Position numbers and translations under genes: made by a program. A stretch of 64,000 bases of DNA from assembly GCF_020176695.1 (NCBI RefSeq), contig NZ_JAIWIA010000036.1:1-64000 (forward strand). Direction: 5' to 3'. This stretch comes from Massilia sp. MS-15 (GTDB lineage: Bacteria; Pseudomonadota; Gammaproteobacteria; Burkholderiales; Burkholderiaceae_D). Positions 28,379-36,115 of this stretch are shown here, piece after piece. A model generated the notes under the pieces. It had not been told where the DNA came from. It worked only from the letters and a program-made list of their open reading frames with translations, and ran no database searches. How positions within the stretch are numbered: the first letter of the stretch is position 1; each line of letters opens with the position of its first letter.

Positions 28379-29116
28379 ATGCCGCCGCCGCCCACGCTCC
28401 TGGTCTTGCCTGTGCTGGCGGCCTGCCTGCTGTACGCCACGCCGGCGCGCGCCCGGCCGTCCGCAGACATCCCGACGGTGGAAGTCAAGGCCACCCAGGC
28501 CCGCCTGCTGCCCTACCGCGAGCTGTTCTACCCGCTGGCCAAGGCGGTCCAGCAGCGCCTGGCGGGCCGGGCGGTCCTGGCCATGCAGCTGCGTCCGGTA
28601 CGGGCCGGCGTGCGCACCGACGACCTGCGCCTGTGGCTCGAAGGCGGCGGCGAAGCGCTGCCGCTGCCGCCGGGCGAGCACGGGCTGTTCATCGTTCCCG
28701 TGGCCGAGCGCATCGCCGCGCACGACGGCAGCTTCGCCATCAACAAGCATCCGGCCGACCTGCGCGCCAACCTGGTGCTGGTTCCCACCCTGGCACCGGA
28801 TGCCTGGACCATGGGCGAAGTACGGCGCCTGCTGCAGGACGTGCACGCCACCATCGCCCCGCTCATGCCCTGGCACCACCGGCTGCTGATGTGGGCCGCG
28901 GCGCGGCGCCTTGGCGTGGCCGTGTGCAGCCTGTCTCCCAGCGCCCAGGTCGCCGTCACCGACGGCGGGCAGGTGCTGGCGCGCTACCCCACCAGCGAGC
29001 CGCTGCGCAACCATGCGAACGCGCCGGTCTATTGCCACCGCTTCAGCGGCCACGAAGACTTCGACGCCGGCGCGCGCCTGGTCCTGCCGGACGATGCGCA
29101 GGTGCTGCTGATCTGA
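28379..29116 (+). CDS. Exported protein of unknown function
   Basis: 245 aa. I do not recognise the family. A hydrophobic N-terminal segment (TLLVLPVLAACLLYATPARA) looks like a signal peptide. LAAC could be a lipobox at Cys16, but there is no charged n-region, and ARA before residue 26 could be a Sec cleavage site, so secreted versus lipoprotein is undecided. The rest is a soluble domain with motifs such as FYPLAKAVQQRL, FIVPVAERIAAHDGSFAINK and MPWHHRLLMWAAARR. It stands alone between rpmG and the desaturase gene. The first ATG in frame is used; no clear SD. Confidence 0.7.
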   Translation: MPPPPTLLVLPVLAACLLYATPARARPSADIPTVEVKATQARLLPYRELFYPLAKAVQQRLAGRAVLAMQLRPVRAGVRTDDLRLWLEGGGEALPLPPGEHGLFIVPVAERIAAHDGSFAINKHPADLRANLVLVPTLAPDAWTMGEVRRLLQDVHATIAPLMPWHHRLLMWAAARRLGVAVCSLSPSAQVAVTDGGQVLARYPTSEPLRNHANAPVYCHRFSGHEDFDAGARLVLPDDAQVLLI

Positions 29117-29126
29117 ACAAGGGACG

Positions 29127-29155
29127 AAAAAAAACGGCTTCCGAAGAAGCCGTTT
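29127..29155 (-). terminator. Intrinsic terminator of the desaturase gene (UUCG loop)
   Basis: Minus strand: 10-bp stem AAACGGCTTC / GAAGCCGTTT closed by a TTCG tetraloop and followed by eight T. It may also slow plus-strand transcription, but the T-run faces the minus strand. Confidence 0.9.
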
Positions 29156-29173
29156 GATCGGGGCGGATACCGC

Positions 29174-30388
29174 TTACGCGTAGCTGCGCAGGCGCAGCGA
29201 AAAGTCCTGCAGGGACTTGATGCCCGAGGCTTCGGCGCGCGCGCACCAGTCCTGCAGCTGGTGCAGCAACTGGTCGCGGGTCGCGTGCGAACGTTCCCAG
29301 ATCGCGCCCAGCTCCACCCGCATCTGGTGCATGGTTTCCAGCGCCTTGCTGTGCTGGAACAGCTCGACCAGCTGCTGCTTGTGCGAGGCTTCCAGCTTGG
29401 CCGGTTCGCGCTGCATCAGCTTGCGCGAGCTCTTCAGGAAACGGGTTTCCAGCTCGGCCTTGTGCTTCAGGTGCGCGAATTCCTCCTGGAAGGCGTGGCG
29501 CACCGACTTCGCATACTTGGCCATCACGTCGTAGCGGTTGGCGATCACCGACTGCAGGGTGTCCAGGTCGGCCACCAGCTTGTCCTTGGCGAATTCCGGC
29601 TTCGGCGCCACCTTCTTCACTTTCGCCATTCCCAGGGTTTCCAGGATGCGGATATAGCCCCAGCCCAGGTCGAACTCGTACCACTTGCTCGACAGCTTGG
29701 CCGAGGTGGCGAAGGTATGATGGTTGTTGTGCAGTTCCTCGCCACCGATCAGGATGCCGAAAGGAATGATGTTGGTGGCCGCGTCGCTGCAGTCGTAGTT
29801 GCGGTAGCCCCAGTAGTGGCCGATGCCGTTGATGATGCCGGCCGCGGTGATCGGGATCCACATCATCTGCACCGCCCATACGGAAATGCCGACGATGCCG
29901 AACAGCGCGAAGTCGATCAGGAGCATCAGCACCACGCCCATGGCGCTATGCTTCGTGTAGACATTGCGTTCGATCCAGTCGTCCGGCGTACCGTGGCCAT
30001 ACTTCTCCATGGTTTCCTTGACCTTGCTCTCGGCGCGGTACAGCTCGGCGCCCTCGAACAGCACCTTGCGGATACCGCGCGTCTGCGGGCTGTGCGGGTC
30101 TTCCTCGGTATCGCACTTGGCGTGGTGCTTGCGGTGGATCGAGGCCCATTCCTTGGTCACCTGGCCGGTGGTCAGCCACAGCCAGAAGCGGAAGAAATGG
30201 CTCGGGATGGCGTGCAGGTCCAGGGCGCGGTGCGCCTGGTGGCGGTGCAGGTAGATCGTCACGGCGGCGATCGTGATGTGCGTCAGCACCAGCGTCGCGA
30301 TCACGATCTGCCAGGCGCCGAGGTCGAGCAGGCCGGTGGACAGGAAAGTCAGCACGGCTTGCGCGGGTTCGCTGCTAAAGAAATTCAT
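29174..30388 (-). CDS. Membrane fatty-acid (acyl-CoA/delta-9 type) desaturase
   Basis: 404 aa integral-membrane di-iron desaturase. The three histidine boxes are clear: HRHQAHR, HRKHHAK and HNNHH. Helices flank them (WQIVIATLVLTHITIAAV, VVLMLLIDFALFGIVGI). The C-terminal third (from about residue 270) is a long charged helical extension not needed for catalysis. It introduces cis double bonds into membrane acyl chains, adjusting fluidity. Monocistronic with its own terminator. Acyl-CoA versus acyl-lipid substrate cannot be told. Confidence 0.92.
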   Translation of the reverse strand: MNFFSSEPAQAVLTFLSTGLLDLGAWQIVIATLVLTHITIAAVTIYLHRHQAHRALDLHAIPSHFFRFWLWLTTGQVTKEWASIHRKHHAKCDTEEDPHSPQTRGIRKVLFEGAELYRAESKVKETMEKYGHGTPDDWIERNVYTKHSAMGVVLMLLIDFALFGIVGISVWAVQMMWIPITAAGIINGIGHYWGYRNYDCSDAATNIIPFGILIGGEELHNNHHTFATSAKLSSKWYEFDLGWGYIRILETLGMAKVKKVAPKPEFAKDKLVADLDTLQSVIANRYDVMAKYAKSVRHAFQEEFAHLKHKAELETRFLKSSRKLMQREPAKLEASHKQQLVELFQHSKALETMHQMRVELGAIWERSHATRDQLLHQLQDWCARAEASGIKSLQDFSLRLRSYA

Positions 30389-30500
30389 TCAGTCTCCATA
30401 TATATTGCCTTGACGCGCCAGCCGGCGCGCCCGCAACCCGATATTTTACGCGGTTCCAGTGATGCACGGCACGATTAAAAGCCGTGGGACACAGCTTATT

Positions 30501-31820
30501 TCAGGATGCGTCCGGGTGGCGCGCGACAAGCGATGTCAGGTGTGCATCGAGCAGGCGCCGCTCCATGGCCGGATTGGCAAGCTTGATATCGCCGGACTGG
30601 ACCAGCGCATAGATCTTGCGGTTGACATCGGAGATCGGGCCGCCCTGCCCGTTTTCCGGATCGCCCAGCCAGAAGCCGACTTCCAGCTCGTAGCCATCGG
30701 GGCCGAAGGCATTGAGCAGCACGTTCGGGGCCGGCGTGTCGAGTACCCGCGGCACGCCCTGCGGCTGGGCTTCCAGCAGCGGCATGACGCGCGACAGGTC
30801 GCTGTCGTAGGCCACGGTGAGCTTGGTCACCGCGCGCTGGTTGCGGTTGGTGGACGACTGGTTCAGCACCACCCCGGTGATCAGCATTTCGTTCGGCAGC
30901 AGGGTCTGGGTGCCGTCGGTGCCGCGCAGCACGGTGTAGCGGGTATTGATGCGCGCCACCTTGCCGGAATACTTGTCGAGCGTGATCGGGTCGCCGATGG
31001 TCAGGCTGCGCTCGAGCAGGATGATGAAGCCGGACACATAGTTACTGGCAATGCGCTGCATGCCCAGGCCAAGGCCGACGCCGAGCGCGCCGCCGAACAC
31101 GGACAGCACGGTCAGGTCCAAGCCCGCCAGCGACAGGCTGAACAGCACTGCCACCAGGATCAGCACCGCCCGGCTCATGCGCGCCAGCACGACGCGGATC
31201 GACGTGTGCATGCGCTCGACATGCATCAGGCGCTCTTCCAGCGCCGCGCCGGCCCACAGCGCCAGCATCATCAGGACCACGATCGACACGGTGCCTTCGA
31301 CCAGGTCGGCCAGGGACAGCCTGTGCTTGCCGATCGGCAGCTCGGTCTTCTCGAAGTAGTGGATCACGTCCGGCAGCACGCCCAGGATGTGCAGGGCGAC
31401 ACCAAGCCAGACCAGCAGCGCGAACACCTTCTCGAAGGTCTGCAGCGCGTCGCCGAGCGGGCCGCGGCGCGCGAACACCCGCCGCAGCAGGTAGAACACG
31501 GTACGGATCACGGCGAACGAGGACGCCAGCGGCACCGCCAGCGCGAACAGGTGCACGCTCTGGTAGTGCTGCAGGACCGTGCGCGTCACCAGCAGCAGCC
31601 CGAGGATCAGGAGCGGCGGCAGCACGCGGCTGAAGCTGGCCATTCCCAGGCCGAGCAGGCCGGCATGCTGGTCCTGGTGGCTGGCCAGCCAGGACCGGTG
31701 CATGAGCCGCGCCAGGCCCCAGCCACCCACGATGCACAGGACGATCGCCAGCAGCTGCCACAGGATGGCAGGCTGGTTGAAGGCGCCGAGCAGGTCGGCC
31801 AGGGCTTCCTGGAGCGGCAT
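30501..31820 (-). CDS. MscS-family mechanosensitive ion channel
   Basis: 439 aa. About five predicted helices precede the MscS pore helix (LSVFGGALGVGLGLGMQRIASN) and the beta domain (SLTIGDPITL, GKVARINTRYTVLRGTDG, LLPNEMLI). Longer than E. coli MscS (286 aa), with extra N-terminal helices. Releases solutes on hypo-osmotic shock. It begins 6 bases downstream of the methyltransferase gene stop, so it shares an operon with rsmB-like and purN. Confidence 0.92.
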   Translation of the reverse strand: MPLQEALADLLGAFNQPAILWQLLAIVLCIVGGWGLARLMHRSWLASHQDQHAGLLGLGMASFSRVLPPLLILGLLLVTRTVLQHYQSVHLFALAVPLASSFAVIRTVFYLLRRVFARRGPLGDALQTFEKVFALLVWLGVALHILGVLPDVIHYFEKTELPIGKHRLSLADLVEGTVSIVVLMMLALWAGAALEERLMHVERMHTSIRVVLARMSRAVLILVAVLFSLSLAGLDLTVLSVFGGALGVGLGLGMQRIASNYVSGFIILLERSLTIGDPITLDKYSGKVARINTRYTVLRGTDGTQTLLPNEMLITGVVLNQSSTNRNQRAVTKLTVAYDSDLSRVMPLLEAQPQGVPRVLDTPAPNVLLNAFGPDGYELEVGFWLGDPENGQGGPISDVNRKIYALVQSGDIKLANPAMERRLLDAHLTSLVARHPDAS

Positions 31821-31826
31821 GCGGCC

Positions 31827-33155
31827 TTATGCCTCTTCGCCGGCGTCGCCCTCCGCCGCATCAGCCGGGGCGGCCGAGGTGGCCGAAGCAGGCTTGGCCT
31901 TGGCCTTGCGCTCCAGTACGGCGGCGAAGAAGCCGTCGGTCTGGTGCTTGTGCGGCAGCATTTTGAGGTACTTGTCCATCTCGAGCGGGATCTTCTGCTC
32001 GGCCAGCACGGCGCTGGCCGGCACCAGTTCGAAGTCCGGATGCGAGGCCAGGAACTGCTCGACGATGAAGTCGTTCTCTTCGTTCAGCAGGCTGCAGGTG
32101 GCGTACACCAGGCGCCCGCCGTTCTTGACCAGGCGCGCCGCGCCATCCAGGATCGCGGCCTGCTTTTCCTGCATCTCGCCGATCGCTTCCGGGCGCTGGC
32201 GCCACTTGACGTCGGGGTTGCGGCGCAGGGTGCCCAGGCCCGAGCAGGGAGCGTCGACCAGCACGCGGTCGATCTTGCCGGCCAGGCGCTTGATCTTGGC
32301 ATCGCGCTCGTGCGCGATCAGCACCGGATGCACGTTCGACAGCCCGCTGCGCGCCAGGCGCGGCTTGAGCTTGGACAGGCGCTTTTCCGACACGTCGAAG
32401 GCGTACAGGCGGCCGGTATTGCGCATGGTCGCGCCCAGGGCCAGGGTCTTGCCGCCGGCGCCGGCGCAGAAATCGACCACCATCTCGCCGCGGCGCGCGC
32501 CAAGCAGCTGGGCCAGCACCTGGCTGCCCTCGTCCTGCACCTCGATCGCGCCTTCCTTGAACAACGGCAGGTTCTGCAGTGCAGGCTTCTTGAGCACGCG
32601 CAGGCCCAGCGGAGCGTAGGGCATCGGCTCGGCGGCGATCGGCGCCTTGGCCAGCTCGGCGATGACCTCGTCGCGGTTGGCCTTGATGGAGTTCACACGC
32701 AGGTCCAGCGGCGCCGGCGTGTTCAGCACTTCGGCCAGCTCCAGCGCTTCGGCTTCGCCGAACTGGGCCACCAGCTTCTCGTACAGCCAGGTCGGCAGGT
32801 TGGCGCGCATCTGGGGCGGCAGCAGCTTGCGGTCGACTTCCTGGATGCGGGTGAGGAACTGGGTTTCGTCCTCGCTCAGTCCGCCGAGGGCGTCGATGCC
32901 CACGGTCTCGGACAGGCCCAGCAGGGCCAGCTTGCGCATCGAGGGCATGTTGCCGGCGCCGGCGTAATCGGTGAAGAAGGACTTGTTGCGCAGGACGGCA
33001 TACACCGCCTCGGCGATGACGCCGCGCTCGCGGCCGCCGAAACGCGGGTGGTCCTTGAAGTAGCGCGACAGGGTGACGTCGGCCGGCGACGTAAAGCGCA
33101 GTACCTCGCGCAATACCTCTTCCGTATTGCCGAGGATCGCTGGTGGCAATCTCAT
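31827..33155 (-). CDS. RsmB/NOP2-type RNA (cytosine-5) methyltransferase
   Basis: 442 aa. NusB-like N-terminal region, then the SAM-dependent Rossmann domain: VVDFCAGAGGKTLALGA (SAM), the catalytic DAPCSGLGTLRRNPD and the second cysteine in YATCSLLNEEND. A short Ala/Lys/Glu tail (about 30 residues) is added. Likely methylates rRNA, as RsmB does at 16S C967, but orthology to RsmB rather than a paralogue is not proven. 13 bases downstream of purN. Confidence 0.9.
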   Translation of the reverse strand: MRLPPAILGNTEEVLREVLRFTSPADVTLSRYFKDHPRFGGRERGVIAEAVYAVLRNKSFFTDYAGAGNMPSMRKLALLGLSETVGIDALGGLSEDETQFLTRIQEVDRKLLPPQMRANLPTWLYEKLVAQFGEAEALELAEVLNTPAPLDLRVNSIKANRDEVIAELAKAPIAAEPMPYAPLGLRVLKKPALQNLPLFKEGAIEVQDEGSQVLAQLLGARRGEMVVDFCAGAGGKTLALGATMRNTGRLYAFDVSEKRLSKLKPRLARSGLSNVHPVLIAHERDAKIKRLAGKIDRVLVDAPCSGLGTLRRNPDVKWRQRPEAIGEMQEKQAAILDGAARLVKNGGRLVYATCSLLNEENDFIVEQFLASHPDFELVPASAVLAEQKIPLEMDKYLKMLPHKHQTDGFFAAVLERKAKAKPASATSAAPADAAEGDAGEEA

Positions 33156-33168
33156 GGTGTTCCTTGGT

Positions 33169-33798
33169 TTAAATGCTGATGGGTGCGGCGGCGGCATCGA
33201 GGATGCGCACTTCGCCCTTGTCGATCCTGAGGCGGTCCTGGACGAACAGGCGCACCGCATACGGGTAGAGCCTGTGTTCCTCGACCAGCACGCGCGCGGC
33301 CAGGCTGTCTTCGGTGTCGTCCGCCAGCACCGGTACCCGGGCCTGAGCCACCACCGGGCCGTGATCGAGCTCGGCGGTCACGAAATGGACGGTGGCGCCA
33401 TGCTCGCGTTCGCCGGCGTCGAGCGCCTGCTGGTGCGTGCCCAGTCCCGGGAACAGCGGCAGCAGCGAAGGGTGGATGTTCAGCATGCGGCCGGCGTAGT
33501 GCTCGACGAAGGGCGCGGTCAGGATGCGCATGAAGCCGGCCAGCACCACCAGGTCGGGGGCGTAGCGGTCGATCGTTTCCTGCAGCGCCGCATCGAACTC
33601 GGCACGGGTGGCGTAGTCCTTGTTCGCGACCACGGCGGTCGGGATGCCGCGGCTGCGGGCAAACTCCAGGCCCTTCGCTTCCGGCTTGTTGCTGATCACG
33701 GCCGCGACGCGGGCCGGCCAGCGCTCCGTTTCCAGGGCGCGCACGACCGCTTCCATGTTGCTGCCACGGCCAGAAATCAGGATCACGATGTTTTTCAT
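33169..33798 (-). CDS. purN: Phosphoribosylglycinamide formyltransferase
   Basis: 209 aa. Formyl-transfer step of purine synthesis using 10-formyl-THF. IVILISGRGSNMEAV binds GAR phosphate; the catalytic Asn/His are in GRMLNIHPSLLPLFPG and the Asp in ELDHGPVV. The MKNIVILIS start (33798) is family-typical; an ATG three codons upstream is possible. First gene of a purN-rsmB-like-mscS run. Confidence 0.96.
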   Translation of the reverse strand: MKNIVILISGRGSNMEAVVRALETERWPARVAAVISNKPEAKGLEFARSRGIPTAVVANKDYATRAEFDAALQETIDRYAPDLVVLAGFMRILTAPFVEHYAGRMLNIHPSLLPLFPGLGTHQQALDAGEREHGATVHFVTAELDHGPVVAQARVPVLADDTEDSLAARVLVEEHRLYPYAVRLFVQDRLRIDKGEVRILDAAAAPISI

Positions 33799-33923
33799 AG
33801 CCGGCATTGTACCGTATCGCCGCCCGGCAACCGCCGCCGGACGGGGCTGGGGGCGCATCAACAACAGTGCAGGCAGGGGTCGGGCCGGAGCGGGCCCGAA
33901 GTCAGGCAAAGCTCGGACAAACC

Positions 33924-34331
33924 TCAGGCAACGATCGCGAACGAATAGAATACCCGGAACGGCACCTTCTTCTCGGCCCAGAACTCGGCCGCATCGCGAA
34001 ACACGTCGAGCAGGTTCTCGCGCGCTTCCTTGTCGAACTTTTGCGCACTCGGCAACTGTTCGAGGACGACCAGGAAACCGGGCTGGGGACCGGCCTCGGC
34101 AATGGTTTCGGTGAGGCACTTGCGCAAGGCATCGAAGTTCTTGCTGCAAGCTTTGGGGAAATAGAATTTTTCGCCGATGCGGGCGCAGACCTGCTGCTTG
34201 GTCAGGGTATTCGCACAATGCGCATACAGGAAATGCTGACCCAGGCGCGCGGCCTCCTGCTGCAGTTCGGCGACGCGGAAAGCGCGGATCGACTGCACAA
34301 GATTGGGCGGCACTCTCATCAACAAACTCAT
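33924..34331 (-). CDS. Barstar-family (ribonuclease inhibitor-like) protein
   Basis: 135 aa. The C-terminal 75 residues match the barstar fold: FYFPKACSKNFDALRKCL, then PGFLVVLEQLP, a helix with FRDAAEFWAEKK and the terminal VPFRVFYSF. An N-terminal helical extension (about 50 residues) precedes it. Barstars bind and inhibit barnase-type RNases. No RNase gene is adjacent, so either an orphan inhibitor or one with another role. The start is set by GAGGAAAAA directly before the ATG. Longer than Bacillus barstar (90 aa). Confidence 0.8.
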   Translation of the reverse strand: MSLLMRVPPNLVQSIRAFRVAELQQEAARLGQHFLYAHCANTLTKQQVCARIGEKFYFPKACSKNFDALRKCLTETIAEAGPQPGFLVVLEQLPSAQKFDKEARENLLDVFRDAAEFWAEKKVPFRVFYSFAIVA

Positions 34332-34698
34332 TTTTTCCTCAGATTGACCAGGTCGGTGTGGTGTGACACCGGAGCGCCACGGGTCGCGACGGTTGGCGTC
34401 CGCCACGTTCTGTTCTCCCCTATCATTTCCACGCGCCAATAAAACCCTCATTTGTGTAAGGGTAACGTTTTGTGGTATTGGAAGCAACCCAAATGTGATT
34501 CAGCGAATCGCATTTGTAAGCATTGTTTATTCATATATGCACACCCGCGACGGCCATTCCAGCCCTTCACCATTCTGGAGGGGCGCCGCACAGGCTTGCA
34601 ACGCTGTTACATTTTGTTGCCATGGGGATCAGACCGGCCCGACGGATCGGATTTACCATAGGAGCCATGGAAGTCGAATGCTCACTACGAGGTAGAAC
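34332..34698. other. 367-bp divergent intergenic region with a dyad
   Basis: No gene seen. It separates the barstar gene (leftward) from the glycine-zipper gene (rightward), so it must hold both promoters. An 11-bp imperfect inverted repeat AAATGTGATTC / GAATCGCATTT with a 3-nt centre lies at 34491-34515. The block around 34430-34560 is AT-richer than the surroundings. Confidence 0.5.
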
Positions 34699-35214
34699 AT
34701 GAATACTCAAGCCAAACTGATCGTTGCAGCAATGGGTCTTGCCGCACTGCCGCTGGCCCAGGCCCAGGCCCAGGATTTCGAGGATTTCGGCCGCGTGCTG
34801 CGCGTCCAGCCGCGCGTGGAACAGATCCGCATGCCGCGCCAGGAATGCCGCACCGATTACGTGCAGGCGCCGGTGCAGCAGCAGCGCGGCGTGGGCGGCG
34901 GCATCATCGGCGGTGTCGTCGGCGGCCTGCTCGGCAACCAGGTCGGTAGCGGCAGCGGCCGCGTGGCGGCCACCGCGGCCGGCGCGATCGCCGGCGCCAT
35001 GGTCGGCGACCGCGCGGAAAACAACAACCGTCCGCAGGGCGTGCAGGAACAGGCGGTGCGCCAGTGCCGCACCGTCGAGGCCTACGAAACGCGCACCAAC
35101 GGCTATGACGTGACCTACGAATACCGTGGCCAGACCTACAACACCCTGATGAACCGCGATCCGGGCAACCGCGTCCGCCTACGAGTGTCGGTGCAGCCGG
35201 TCGACGGCTACTGA
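34699..35214 (+). CDS. Glycine-zipper 2TM-domain outer-membrane/exported protein
   Basis: 171 aa. Signal peptide (KLIVAAMGLAALPLAQAQAQ), then a glycine zipper GVGGGIIGGVVGGLLGNQVG continued by AATAAGAIAGAMVGD (about residues 66-105), and a C-terminal beta-like domain (DVTYEYRGQTYNTLM, RVRLRVSVQPV). Related proteins (17-kDa antigen/RcpA-like) sit in the outer membrane and help envelope stability. Single gene. Confidence 0.85.
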   Translation: MNTQAKLIVAAMGLAALPLAQAQAQDFEDFGRVLRVQPRVEQIRMPRQECRTDYVQAPVQQQRGVGGGIIGGVVGGLLGNQVGSGSGRVAATAAGAIAGAMVGDRAENNNRPQGVQEQAVRQCRTVEAYETRTNGYDVTYEYRGQTYNTLMNRDPGNRVRLRVSVQPVDGY

Positions 35215-35310
35215 TCGTTTTCGCAGCAATCCCGCAGCGCGGGCACGCGCATCTGCTTGCGCTGCGGGAACCCCTCCCCCGATAATAGGGCGATTCAACC
35301 AGGTCGCCCT

Positions 35311-36093
35311 ATGCTCATCAAACGCAAATCCATCGAACAGGCCGAGTCGTCGCGCCGTCCCGCGCGCAAGCCGAAGTTCGCTCCCGTTACCCTGTCTGAA
35401 CAGGACGGCGTGCGTTACCTCCATTTCGGCACCGAGTGGGTCCAGGGCGCCATGCGCATCCGCAAGCCGGACTGGCCGGAGCTGGAATATGCGCAGCAGA
35501 TGATGTCCTGGATGCTGTTCATCGACGCACCGCGCGCCATCGCCCAGCTGGGCCTGGGCGCCGGCACCCTCACCAAGTTCTGCTACCGCCAGTTTCCGCA
35601 AGCGCAGGTCACCGCCGTCGAACTGAACGAAGCCGTGATCGGCATCTGCGCCTCGATGTTCAAGCTGCCGCCCGAGGATGCGCGCCTGCGGGTGCTGCAG
35701 ATGGACGCGCTCGATTTCGTGTGTGACCCGGCCAATCACGGCGCCTACGACGTGCTGCAATGCGACCTGTACGACGCCACCGCGCGCGGCCCGGTGCTCG
35801 ACACCCCGGAGTTCTACCGGGCCTGCAATGACTGCCTGGCCGAGAACGGCATCATGACGGTCAACCTGTTCGGCGACCACCCGAGCTTCGCCAAGAACCT
35901 GAAGGCCATGAAGTTCGCGTTCGCGCACGTCATCTGCCTGCCGGAGGTCCATGAAGGCAACGTGGTCGCGCTGTGCTTCCGCGACCGTCCGCAGCTGGAC
36001 AAGGACAGCCTGCAGGCACGCGCCGCACAGATCGTGGCCGCGACGAAGCTGCCGGCGAAGGCCTGGGTCAAGGGCCTGCTTGCCGCCAGCTGA
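35311..36093 (+). CDS. Spermidine-synthase-like class I methyltransferase-fold protein
   Basis: 260 aa. Rossmann-fold protein: AIAQLGLGAGTLTKFCYRQF (cofactor loop), VTAVELNEAVIGIC (acidic end of beta-2), ALDFVCDPANHGAYDVLQCDLYD (motif II). This is the pattern of spermidine synthase-like proteins (SpeE-like), but the aminopropyl-transfer residues cannot be confirmed by eye. No speD is nearby. The start at 35311 is preferred. It lies 22 bases upstream of the GspE-like gene in the same direction. Confidence 0.75.
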   Translation: MLIKRKSIEQAESSRRPARKPKFAPVTLSEQDGVRYLHFGTEWVQGAMRIRKPDWPELEYAQQMMSWMLFIDAPRAIAQLGLGAGTLTKFCYRQFPQAQVTAVELNEAVIGICASMFKLPPEDARLRVLQMDALDFVCDPANHGAYDVLQCDLYDATARGPVLDTPEFYRACNDCLAENGIMTVNLFGDHPSFAKNLKAMKFAFAHVICLPEVHEGNVVALCFRDRPQLDKDSLQARAAQIVAATKLPAKAWVKGLLAAS

Positions 36094-36115
36094 CACACCT
36101 ACCACAGGGAGCCGC

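Noticed and set aside
30459-33179. 906-codon + strand open frame
   Set aside because: Antisense to mscS and the rsmB-like gene; His/Gln/Arg-rich translation without motifs.
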